This document shows, in pieces, positions 1 to 5,166 of a stretch of 8,131 bases of DNA. The stretch covers positions 2,582 through 10,712 of the forward strand of contig DKDD01000068.1 of NCBI GenBank assembly GCA_002451715.1, written 5' to 3'. The notes beneath the pieces were generated by a model that worked only from the letters and a program-made list of their open reading frames with translations, searched no databases and had not been told where the DNA came from. The stretch comes from Ruminococcaceae bacterium UBA6857 (GTDB lineage Bacteria > Bacillota > Clostridia > Oscillospirales > Acutalibacteraceae). Each line of letters opens with the position of its first letter. Positions within the stretch are counted from its first letter, which is position 1. A program made the position numbers and the translations under genes.

Positions 1-999
1 GGCGCGGATAAGACGGTTGAAAACGGCAAGACCGACGCCGTCTTTTTCCGGAAAACGTGCATAAACAAACTTTGCATTTGTTTCGTCAACCTTTCTCAGC
101 GCATCAAAAATCTTTCGCGCCTGGGAAGAGCCGTCGTTTTCTTTTCCGTATTCGATGAACGGAACGGAAAGTTTTTCGCCCTCGCCCTCAAAAACAAGGG
201 CAAGAACGTCGGCTTTTTCCCGGCTTTCAACAAAAACTTTGAATTTTTCAAAACTTCCTTTAACAATACTCACCTTTGCGTTCGGCGAATAGTGCTTATA
301 TTTCATACCGGGCGAAGCGGCAACCGCCCCGTCGGCAAGCTTGTTGAGCACTGCGTCGTCAACTTCGACTTCGCCGAGAACCTCAGTCAGCATTTCAACC
401 GAAATTCCACCGGGGCGAAGAACTCGCGGAACTTCCGGAACAAGGGTAATTACCGTTGATTCAACGCCGACGGAACATTCGCCCGAATCAATAATCAGCG
501 GAATCTTTCCGTCAAGGTCATGAAGGCAATGCTCTGCGGTTGTTGTGCTCGGTTTTCCCGAATTGTTTGCGGATGGCGCGGCGAGCGGAACTCCCGCTGC
601 GCCGATAATTGCCCGCGCAATCGGATGAAACGGCATACGAATACCTACAGTGTCAAGTCCACCGCTGGTTCTCATCGGTATAAGGTCGCTTTTTTTGAGG
701 ATGATCGTGAGCGGTCCCGGCCAAAAAGCTTTTGCAAGCCGGAGTGCATTTTCCGGAATTTTTTCAACAAGCGGCATCCACTGCGAAAGCTCGCTGATAT
801 GAACGATCAAAGGGTTATCGGAGGGTCTGCCTTTTGCGGCAAAAATTTTTTCAACCGCTTTTTCATCGAAAGCGTTTGCGGCAAGACCGTAGACCGTTTC
901 GGTCGGAATTGCAACAACTTCACCTTTTTTCAAAAGCTCGGCGGCTTTCTTTACGCCCTCATCGCTTTCGTTATTGACTTTTATAACTTCTGTTTTCAT
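1..999 (-). CDS. sua5: L-threonylcarbamoyladenylate synthase, Sua5/YrdC/YwlC type (3' end cut by window edge)
   Basis: The enzyme makes threonylcarbamoyl-AMP from threonine, bicarbonate and ATP, the first step of the t6A37 modification of ANN-decoding tRNAs, in the cytoplasm. My translation from the ATG at 999 gives 333 residues with no stop. The YrdC domain (about 10-195) shows PTETVYGLAA (32-41), the KGRPSDNPL substrate-binding stretch (56-64), WPGPLT (93-98), SANNSGKPS (143-151) and GVESTV (178-183). The linker SPGMKYKHYSP (229-239) leads into a C-terminal Sua5 domain, so this is the long Sua5 form rather than short TsaC. Family members of this form have about 340-350 residues, so perhaps 10-20 are lost at the left edge. 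It starts 24 bases after the prfA stop, with a weak GAAAG ribosome site, and is probably the third gene of the DUF951-prfA operon. Family assignment is very secure. Confidence 0.96.
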   Translation of the reverse strand, partial: MKTEVIKVNNESDEGVKKAAELLKKGEVVAIPTETVYGLAANAFDEKAVEKIFAAKGRPSDNPLIVHISELSQWMPLVEKIPENALRLAKAFWPGPLTIILKKSDLIPMRTSGGLDTVGIRMPFHPIARAIIGAAGVPLAAPSANNSGKPSTTTAEHCLHDLDGKIPLIIDSGECSVGVESTVITLVPEVPRVLRPGGISVEMLTEVLGEVEVDDAVLNKLADGAVAASPGMKYKHYSPNAKVSIVKGSFEKFKVFVESREKADVLALVFEGEGEKLSVPFIEYGKENDGSSQARKIFDALRKVDETNAKFVYARFPEKDGVGLAVFNRLIRA

Positions 1000-1023
1000 T
1001 TTTACACTTTCTTTTTTGAAAAA

Positions 1024-2097
1024 TCATTCTCCGCTTTCGGTCAGTTTTCTTGCGGTGTCGGCAGTGATGAGCGCGTCAATAACCTCATCCATGTCACCGT
1101 TCAAAAACTGTTCAAGCTTATATATCGTAAGACCTATTCTGTGATCGGAAACACGACCCTGCGGATAGTTGTATGTTCGGATTCTTTCGCTTCTGTCGCC
1201 CGTTCCAACCTGGCTTTTGCGCTCATCGGCAATTGAAGACTGCTGTTTTTTGCGCTCCGCTTCAAGAATACGCGAACGAAGAACGCGCATTGCTTTTTCG
1301 CGATTTTTATGCTGGCTTCGCTCGTCCTGACATTCGGCAACAATACCGGTCGGAATGTGTGTGATTCTGATTGCGGATTCGGTTTTGTTGATGTGCTGAC
1401 CGCCCGCTCCGCCGGAACGGAAAGTGTCAATCTGCAAATCCGCAGGATTAATTTCAATGTCAACGTCCTCAGCTTCGGGCAAAACGGCAACCGTTGCGGT
1501 TGAGGTATGGATTCTTCCGCCGGACTCGGTTTCGGGCACGCGCTGAACGCGGTGAACGCCGCTTTCAAACTTAAAGCGTGAATACGCGCCCTCGCCCTTG
1601 ACAAGAAAACTTATCTCCTTTATACCTCCGAGTTCGGTTGCGTTGAGGTTCATGACCTCAATTTTGAAACCTTTCTTTTCGGCGTACATCGAATACATTC
1701 TGAAAAGAACGTTTGCAAAAAGTGCGGATTCTTCGCCGCCCGCTCCGCCTCGAATTTCAACAATAACGTTTTTTGAATCGTTTTCATCGCGCGGAAGAAG
1801 CAAAATTTTAAGTTCTTCCAAAATTTTTTCGCGCTTTTCTTTTAGAGACTCAAGTTCTTCAAACGCCATTTTGGAAAGCTCTTTGTCTTCGCTTTCAAGC
1901 GAAAGAAGCTCTTTTGCGTCTTCAATTTCTTTTTCAACTGATTTATATTCGCGGAATTTCTCCGTAATGGGCAAAAGATTTTTATGCTCTTTCATCAAAG
2001 CGCTATATTTTTCGCGGTCGGCAATTACAGCATTATTACAAAGCTCGTTTGAAACTTCTTCAAACCTTTTTTCAACCGCGGCAAGTTTTTCAAGCAT
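1024..2097 (-). CDS. prfA: Peptide chain release factor 1 (RF1)
   Basis: RF1 recognises UAA and UAG stop codons in the ribosomal A site and triggers hydrolysis of peptidyl-tRNA. The 357-residue product has the normal length. The N-terminal helical coiled-coil domain covers about 1-100. The stop-codon recognition tripeptide of the RF1 type (P-x-T) is seen as PET at 188-190, inside [16 protein letters not shown]2 would have SPF. The catalytic GGQ is at 232-234 within [15 protein letters not shown]. The C-terminal part carries the basic stretch [10 protein letters not shown] (261-270). The start is fixed by a strong AGGAGG at 2104-2109, six bases upstream, which lies inside the preceding DUF951 gene. 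The two genes overlap by 8 bases (2090-2097), which suggests coupled translation. The prmC methylase gene that often follows prfA is not here; sua5 follows directly. Confidence 0.98.
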   Translation of the reverse strand: MLEKLAAVEKRFEEVSNELCNNAVIADREKYSALMKEHKNLLPITEKFREYKSVEKEIEDAKELLSLESEDKELSKMAFEELESLKEKREKILEELKILLLPRDENDSKNVIVEIRGGAGGEESALFANVLFRMYSMYAEKKGFKIEVMNLNATELGGIKEISFLVKGEGAYSRFKFESGVHRVQRVPETESGGRIHTSTATVAVLPEAEDVDIEINPADLQIDTFRSGGAGGQHINKTESAIRITHIPTGIVAECQDERSQHKNREKAMRVLRSRILEAERKKQQSSIADERKSQVGTGDRSERIRTYNYPQGRVSDHRIGLTIYKLEQFLNGDMDEVIDALITADTARKLTESGE

Positions 2098-2290
2098 CGT
2101 TTTCCTCCTCTGATTCGCGAAGGATTTTTTTGATGTTTTTTTCCGCTTTTGAGCGCGGAATCATGAACTCCCTTTCGCAGCCGCGGCAACGAAGTTTGAA
2201 ATCCATTCCCGAACGAAGAACCGAAAATTCAAAACTTCCGCAAGGGTGTTTCTTTTTCATCACAAGAACATCGCCGACGCGAACATCCAT
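2090..2290 (-). CDS. DUF951 family small protein, putative zinc-binding (YyzM-like)
   Basis: This is a 66-residue cytoplasmic protein whose pattern matches the DUF951 family, common in Firmicutes. It begins [15 protein letters not shown], then has the second pair in RCRGC. The cysteines C17, C35 and C38, with H15 nearby, would suit a small zinc site; no function is established that I know of. The GDVLxMKKxHPCG start and [13 protein letters not shown] middle are the diagnostic parts. The ATG at 2290 is preceded by GGAGG at an 8-base distance; an ATG at 2297 is out of frame. It is the promoter-proximal gene of the operon, and its tail (codons for ESEEEN) contains the prfA ribosome binding site. 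It is probably needed at levels tied to prfA, although that is inference from arrangement only. Confidence 0.9.
   Translation of the reverse strand: MDVRVGDVLVMKKKHPCGSFEFSVLRSGMDFKLRCRGCEREFMIPRSKAEKNIKKILRESEEENDA
2104..2109 (-). promoter_or_regulatory. prfA ribosome binding site embedded in the DUF951 gene
   Basis: AGGAGG on the minus strand lies six bases before the prfA ATG. It is formed by codons of the acidic tail ESEEEN of the upstream protein, so the tail sequence serves both as coding and as ribosome binding site. It decides the prfA start. Confidence 0.85.
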
Positions 2291-2329
2291 TTTTCATTCC
2301 TCCGTTCAAACAACAAAACATATCAATAT

Positions 2330-2358
2330 ATTATATCAACACTCGCCGAAAATATCAA
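2330..2358 (-). promoter_or_regulatory. Promoter of the DUF951-prfA-sua5 operon
   Basis: On the minus strand TTGATA (plus coordinates 2353-2358) is followed after exactly 17 bases by a perfect TATAAT (2330-2335). This is a near-consensus sigma-A promoter. Transcription should begin near 2323, giving a leader of about 33 bases before the DUF951 start. Confidence 0.8.
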
Positions 2359-2370
2359 TCATGAAACAGA

Positions 2371-2399
2371 TTAAAATTAAAAAAATAAGCATATACATT
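2371..2399 (+). promoter_or_regulatory. Weak candidate promoter for the S1-domain gene
   Basis: TTAAAA (2371-2376), 17 bases, TACATT (2394-2399) is the best hexamer pair I found in front of the S1-domain gene, with four of six matches in each. The region is A+T rich, so chance matches are likely. The gene is divergent from the DUF951 operon and must have its own promoter somewhere in 2291-2436. Confidence 0.3.
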
Positions 2400-2436
2400 A
2401 AAAGAAAATACGAGAAAACAAGAAAGGAAAACCCCA

Positions 2437-3390
2437 ATGAAAAAGTATTACACCGAAAATCATCTTATGAACACTCAAGAGAACAAAAATGCGCTTTCTT
2501 CAAAAGCATCACTCAAAGAAGCTTTTTTGAGCGGAAAAATTCTTGAAGCGCGCGCCGTAATGTGTGATAAAGAGCATAATCTCCACGTTGACCTCGGCGT
2601 TATGAAAGGAATCATTCCGCGCGAAGAGGGCGCAATCGGAATTGAAGACGGTTCGGTCAGAGACATTGCAATCATTTCACGGGTCAACAAGCCCGTGATG
2701 TTCAAGATAACCGGTTTTGAAAAAGACAAAAACGGCGAAAACTATGCCGTTTTAAGCCGCAGAGCCGTTCAAAAAGAATGTATGGAAGAATATATTTCAA
2801 AGCTTATCCCCGGCTGCATAATCGACGCAGTTGTCACACACATGGAATCGTTCGGCGTTTTTGCCGATATCGGCGCGGGAATTTCCGCCCTCATGCCGAT
2901 TGACAGCATTTCGATTTCGCGCATTCCCCACCCGTCCGCAAGATTTTGCGCCGGACAAAAAATCAAAGCTGTTGTCAAAAGCATTGACGAAAGCGGAAGA
3001 ATCACTTTAAGTTACAAAGAACTGCTCGGAACATGGGAAGAAAACGCAAGCTGTTTTACGGCCGGAGAAACCGTTCCCGGAATCGTGCGCTCGGTTGAAC
3101 GATACGGAATTTTTGTTGAGCTTCGTCCGAATCTTGCGGGGCTTGCGGAGTATGTTCCGGGTGTTGCCCCGGGACAGCACGCAAGCGTATACATCAAAAA
3201 TCTCATTCCCGAAAGAATGAAAGTCAAACTCATCATCGTCGATTCCTTTGACGCAGAATATCCGAACGAAGCACCCGAATACTTCATTGACGGAGACTTC
3301 ATCGACCGTTGGGTATACTCGCCCGATTGCTGCGAAAAAAGAATTGAAACGGTTTTTTCGCCTTTTGAGTTGACTCAAAGCGCAATTTGA
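2437..3390 (+). CDS. S1-type RNA-binding protein with three OB-fold repeats
   Basis: The 317-residue product resembles the S1-domain proteins that Clostridia annotate as ribosomal protein S1-like. Three S1 (OB-fold) units can be seen. The first (about 33-109) is degenerate, with VDLGVMKGIIPREE. The second (about 125-194) is classic, with PGCIIDAVVTHMESFGVFADI and later SALMPIDSIS and GRITLSYKELLG. The third (about 209-270) has GETVPGIVRSVERYGIFVEL. Canonical rpsA products in Gram-negatives have six units, so this is a short form. It may bind mRNA or the 30S subunit, or act as a general RNA-binding regulator; the sequence does not decide. The start at 2437 has AAAGGA nine bases upstream; a second in-frame Met at codon 11 lacks as good a site. 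It stands alone between two promoters and I see no strong terminator after it. Confidence 0.85.
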   Translation: MKKYYTENHLMNTQENKNALSSKASLKEAFLSGKILEARAVMCDKEHNLHVDLGVMKGIIPREEGAIGIEDGSVRDIAIISRVNKPVMFKITGFEKDKNGENYAVLSRRAVQKECMEEYISKLIPGCIIDAVVTHMESFGVFADIGAGISALMPIDSISISRIPHPSARFCAGQKIKAVVKSIDESGRITLSYKELLGTWEENASCFTAGETVPGIVRSVERYGIFVELRPNLAGLAEYVPGVAPGQHASVYIKNLIPERMKVKLIIVDSFDAEYPNEAPEYFIDGDFIDRWVYSPDCCEKRIETVFSPFELTQSAI

Positions 3391-3398
3391 TATATTAT
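3370..3398 (+). promoter_or_regulatory. Promoter of the PIG-L deacetylase gene
   Basis: TTGACT (3370-3375), 17 bases, TATTAT (3393-3398) gives five of six consensus matches in each hexamer. The -35 box lies inside the last codons of the S1-domain gene. Transcription should begin near 3405, leaving a leader of about 52 bases that contains the hairpin at 3413-3434. Confidence 0.65.
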
Positions 3399-3412
3399 AG
3401 TTCCGACAGATT

Positions 3413-3434
3413 AGCTGTTTAAAATTTTACAGCT
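3413..3434 (+). promoter_or_regulatory. Inverted repeat / leader hairpin upstream of the PIG-L gene
   Basis: AGCTGT and ACAGCT form a perfect 6-bp stem around an A+T-rich 10-base loop. It is followed by GTTTTG, a poor U tract, so it is at most a weak terminator for the S1-domain gene. It lies just after the predicted start point of the PIG-L transcript and could equally be an operator or an mRNA-stabilising 5' hairpin. Confidence 0.4.
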
Positions 3435-3456
3435 GTTTTGAAAGGGAAGATGTATC

Positions 3457-4287
3457 ATGAGTAAAATCATTGACAAATTCAAGAAAAGGAATCAAACAAT
3501 CAAATTCAACATTGAGCATGCAACGCTCGGCTCGCTTTCAAAAGTTGCCGCCGATCCCCTTTGCGCTCCGCCGGATCTTTCAAAGGCAAAGCGTGTTCTT
3601 TTTGTTCAGCCCCACCCGGACGACAACGAAATCGGCGCAGGCGGAACAATCGCCTGGCTCGTTTCGCTCGGCATTGAAGTTTGGGAACTTACCGTTCTTG
3701 ACGACAGATATGCAAACCCCGATTACATCGGAAGAGAAAACGAAGTTGAAACAATCAGACAAAAGGAAGCAAAAGCCGCTCAGGAATATCTCGGAATCAA
3801 AAACGCCGGCTTCCTCGGTTTTGCGGACAAAACAAGAGCCACGGTTGACGAACTTTCCGTTGCAATCATGAAAGTTATCAGAAGAGTTCAGCCCGACTAT
3901 GTTCTCACTCCCGATCCCCTTCTTATCAACGAATGCCATTCCGACCACATCAAAGTCGGCACAGCAGTCAAGTATGCCTGCATGGACAGCGAATGCGACT
4001 TCTATCCCGAATTTGTTGACGGAAAGCTTCGCGACGACGCATGGAAAGTCAAGGGCGTAGGCTTCTATTATACCGACAAGCCGAACACCCTCGTTGACAT
4101 CAGCGAATTTGAAGAAATGAAGATTGAAAGCATTAAAAAGCACGTTTCGCAGTGCAACATCGGTCTTCTTGCCGCGGTAAGACTTCAGAATCAGCTTTTT
4201 GCAAGCGGAACACCGTTCACCGCCGCCGAACCGCTCAGACTTCAGACAAATCTTCAAATGCACTGCTTCAATCTTCCGGTTGAATGA
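3457..4287 (+). CDS. PIG-L family zinc-dependent deacetylase
   Basis: PIG-L/LmbE-like enzymes remove an acetyl group from N-acetylglucosamine-type sugars using a divalent metal. The 276-residue product has the first family motif PHPDDNEIG at 52-60 (metal ligands H53 and D56, catalytic base D55) and the second, HSDH, at 161-164 (ligand H164). LTPDPLLINECHSDHIKVG is typical of the family. No signal peptide or membrane segment is seen, so it should act in the cytoplasm. The actual substrate cannot be told: relatives act on GlcNAc-malate in bacillithiol synthesis, GlcNAc-inositol in mycothiol synthesis, or chitobiose, and no partner gene is next to it. AAAGGGA precedes the ATG at 3457. A strong terminator follows 12 bases after the stop. 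G+C is visibly higher than in the toxin gene that follows: 37 of 60 bases at 3601-3660. Confidence 0.93.
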   Translation: MSKIIDKFKKRNQTIKFNIEHATLGSLSKVAADPLCAPPDLSKAKRVLFVQPHPDDNEIGAGGTIAWLVSLGIEVWELTVLDDRYANPDYIGRENEVETIRQKEAKAAQEYLGIKNAGFLGFADKTRATVDELSVAIMKVIRRVQPDYVLTPDPLLINECHSDHIKVGTAVKYACMDSECDFYPEFVDGKLRDDAWKVKGVGFYYTDKPNTLVDISEFEEMKIESIKKHVSQCNIGLLAAVRLQNQLFASGTPFTAAEPLRLQTNLQMHCFNLPVE

Positions 4288-4299
4288 TTAAAAAAAGCA

Positions 4300-4339
4300 A
4301 AAAAACATCCCGAAAGAACAAAACTTCGGGATGTTTTTT
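4300..4339 (+). terminator. Strong rho-independent terminator, probably bidirectional
   Basis: AAAAAACATCCCGAA (4300-4314) pairs with TTCGGGATGTTTTTT (4325-4339) around a 10-base loop. The GC-rich core is flanked by an A tract and a T tract, so it works on both strands: for the PIG-L gene on plus and for the toxin gene on minus, whose stop codon (4339-4341) touches it. Confidence 0.92.
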
Positions 4340-4815
4340 CAGTTAATGCCTAAAAGATTGTTAAAGTAAGGCAGGGTTGAATATTTATAATGTCTTTCAA
4401 ACTCTCTGGGATGTAAAAGTTTTGTTCCGGCAACATGATTTACATATCTCGATATGTAGTTCTCTATTTCAAAAGCAATTGAATCAATATGCTTCATCAT
4501 CATAGAGTATTCATCATTATCAACAACCGCCGGTTCATCAATATCAATATATTTAAGTTCCTTAACAATCACCGTTTTTTTATAATCCAATCCGGAACGT
4601 GTGTTTTTTGAACGCTTTATATTTTTAAAAATAAAAGCATCATTATGTTTTATCGATGAGCGAAAAGGTATGCATATTAAATATCCGTTGTCTGTTTCAA
4701 TCATAAGACATGTATACGGCCGTTCGGCTTTTCGCAAAATTTCCGGGAACTTTTCTTGAGGATAAGACAAATAAAACATTTCTGATAATCTGCAAACCTT
4801 TACTTTAAACTCCAT
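4339..4815 (-). CDS. Type III toxin-antitoxin endoribonuclease toxin, ToxN/AbiQ/TenpN-like
   Basis: The 158-residue product resembles ToxN-fold toxins, closest by eye to the TenpIN and CptIN families. These are RNases that cut mRNA and the precursor of their own RNA antitoxin. Seen are RPYTCLMIE (32-40), the core IPFRSSIKHNDAF (49-61) and GLDYKKTVIV (75-84), followed by a helical C-terminal part. In ToxN the catalytic Thr-Ser-x-Lys lies in a strand shaped like this core; here S53, S54 and K56 are the likely counterparts. GGGAG (4822-4826) precedes the ATG at 4815, directly after a terminator. The gene sits downstream of a two-copy repeat RNA with its own promoter, the standard type III layout. 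It is A+T rich (19 G+C of 60 bases at 4501-4560), unlike its neighbours, which suggests acquisition by transfer. The family call rests on motif recall and context, so the subfamily is uncertain. Confidence 0.8.
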   Translation of the reverse strand: MEFKVKVCRLSEMFYLSYPQEKFPEILRKAERPYTCLMIETDNGYLICIPFRSSIKHNDAFIFKNIKRSKNTRSGLDYKKTVIVKELKYIDIDEPAVVDNDEYSMMMKHIDSIAFEIENYISRYVNHVAGTKLLHPREFERHYKYSTLPYFNNLLGIN

Positions 4816-4821
4816 ATCGAA

Positions 4822-4826
4822 CTCCC
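4822..4826 (-). promoter_or_regulatory. Toxin ribosome binding site, just past the terminator
   Basis: GGGAG on the minus strand lies six bases before the toxin ATG and only a few bases after the U tract of the antitoxin terminator. Toxin translation therefore depends on transcripts that read through this terminator. Confidence 0.65.
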
Positions 4827-4830
4827 AAAT

Positions 4831-4874
4831 AAAAAAACGAAGCCGACCCGCTTGTTTCAGAGGGCGGCTTCGTT
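4831..4874 (-). terminator. Terminator between antitoxin RNA and toxin gene
   Basis: On the minus strand AACGAAGCCG-CCC pairs with GGG-T-CGGCTTCGTT (one bulged T), 13 base pairs in all, around a 12-base loop. It ends in a run of seven T. It would stop most transcripts after the repeats and let a minority continue into the toxin, the usual way type III systems keep antitoxin in excess. Confidence 0.9.
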
Positions 4875-4879
4875 CAAGT

Positions 4880-4932
4880 TTCTTCGCTCGGTCAATTTTT
4901 ATTTTACCGATGTGTCAGAACCGTCACACATC
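4880..4932 (-). repeat. Antitoxin repeat copy 2 (53 nt, toxin-proximal)
   Basis: This copy is directly joined to the next one at 4933 and differs from it by scattered substitutions and one extra base. Its hairpin (4909-4932) pairs GATGTGT with ACACATC around GACGGTTCTG. The second half has CGGT, an A-rich run and GACCG, then AGCGAAGAA. Confidence 0.85.
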
Positions 4933-4984
4933 TCCTTCGCTCGGTAATATTTATTTTACCGACGAGTCGGAACCGTCACTCGTC
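4933..4984 (-). repeat. Antitoxin repeat copy 1 (52 nt, promoter-proximal)
   Basis: Its hairpin (4961-4984) pairs GACGAGT with ACTCGTC around GACGGTTCCG. Relative to copy 2, C-G has become T-A and A-T has become T-A in the stem, so pairing is kept. The second half holds CGGTAA and TTACCG, which can form a second hairpin across an A+T-rich loop. Confidence 0.85.
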
Positions 4985-5000
4985 AACGTCTTGCGAAGAA

Positions 5001-5020
5001 AAGATAGAACGTGCTATCTT
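5001..5020 (-). other. 5' hairpin of the antitoxin transcript
   Basis: AAGATAG and CTATCTT form a perfect 7-bp stem with a 6-base loop, starting about two bases after the predicted transcription start. It could protect the 5' end of the RNA or mark the boundary for processing. Confidence 0.6.
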
Positions 5021-5028
5021 CCATGAAT

Positions 5029-5057
5029 ATTATAAACGAATATCCGATCAAAGTCAA
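5029..5057 (-). promoter_or_regulatory. Promoter of the antitoxin RNA and toxin
   Basis: On the minus strand TTGACT (5052-5057), 17 bases, TATAAT (5029-5034) is one of the strongest promoters in the window. Transcription should begin near 5022. A strong promoter suits a system in which the RNA must be kept in excess over the toxin. Confidence 0.85.
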
Positions 5058-5077
5058 TAGTCTTCCGGATATCGTTT
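5034..5077. repeat. Imperfect inverted repeat across the antitoxin promoter
   Basis: AAACGAATATCCG (5034-5046) and CGGATATCGTTT (5066-5077) are inverted copies with one extra base in the left arm. The -35 box at 5052-5057 lies between the arms and the left arm fills much of the -35/-10 spacer. It may be an operator, the trace of an insertion boundary, or chance; the first two fit its placement. Confidence 0.55.
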
Positions 5078-5110
5078 ATTTTATTATACCCGCGTCAAGC
5101 AAAAAGTTGC

Positions 5111-5144
5111 ATAAAAACGCAAAAAGAACCGCCGAAGCGATCCT
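5111..5144 (-). terminator. Terminator of the efp operon, UUCG tetraloop
   Basis: On the minus strand AGGATCGC, TTCG, GCGGTTCT forms an 8-bp stem with two wobble pairs, closed by the very stable C(UUCG)G tetraloop. It runs into T-rich sequence (TTTTTGCGTTTTT). It lies shortly after the stop of the CD1247-type gene and separates this operon from the antitoxin promoter. Confidence 0.75.
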
Positions 5145-5166
5145 TTTATTTTTAAGTTTCGAACGA

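Larger units (their letters stand above)
4831..5022 (-). ncRNA. Putative type III antitoxin RNA (about 190 nt, two tandem repeats)
   Basis: The predicted transcript begins near 5022 after a near-consensus promoter and ends at the terminator at 4831-4874. Reading along the RNA, one sees a 5' hairpin (AAGATAG/CTATCTT, plus 5001-5020), two contiguous repeats of 52 and 53 nt (4933-4984 and 4880-4932), then the terminator. Each repeat forms a 7-bp hairpin with a nearly constant loop, GACGGTTCCG or GACGGTTCTG, followed by CGGT, an A-rich run, ACCG and GCGAAG. The stems differ by two compensatory pair changes. TTTCTTCGC (4993-5001) before the repeats can pair with GCGAAGAAA (4879-4887) at their end, closing the array. 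No protein-coding frame explains it. In known type III systems the toxin cuts such RNA into monomers that wrap around and inhibit it; that this happens here is inference. Confidence 0.75.

Noticed and set aside
520..1236. Plus-strand open frame of 238 codons
   Set aside because: It lies antisense to sua5 and the end of prfA, has no recognisable domain, and the two minus-strand genes are secure.
3580..4263. Minus-strand open frame of 227 codons
   Set aside because: It is antisense to the PIG-L gene, whose metal motifs and ribosome site are clear; the protein looks like no family.
4880..4984. The two tandem repeats as a small CRISPR array
   Set aside because: There are only two copies, joined directly without spacers, and no cas gene. 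The stems co-vary rather than being identical, and a toxin gene follows; an antitoxin RNA explains all this better.
4831..5022. The leader of the toxin gene as a tandem riboswitch or T-box
   Set aside because: I see no T-box sequence or known aptamer core, and the downstream gene is a toxin-like RNase rather than a metabolic or transport gene. The terminator layout fits type III systems.
5083..5088. Second minus-strand TATAAT upstream of the antitoxin promoter
   Set aside because: No -35 box is found at 16-18 bases upstream (the candidates read GCAACT, TGCAAC and ATGCAA), while the promoter at 5029-5057 is nearly perfect.
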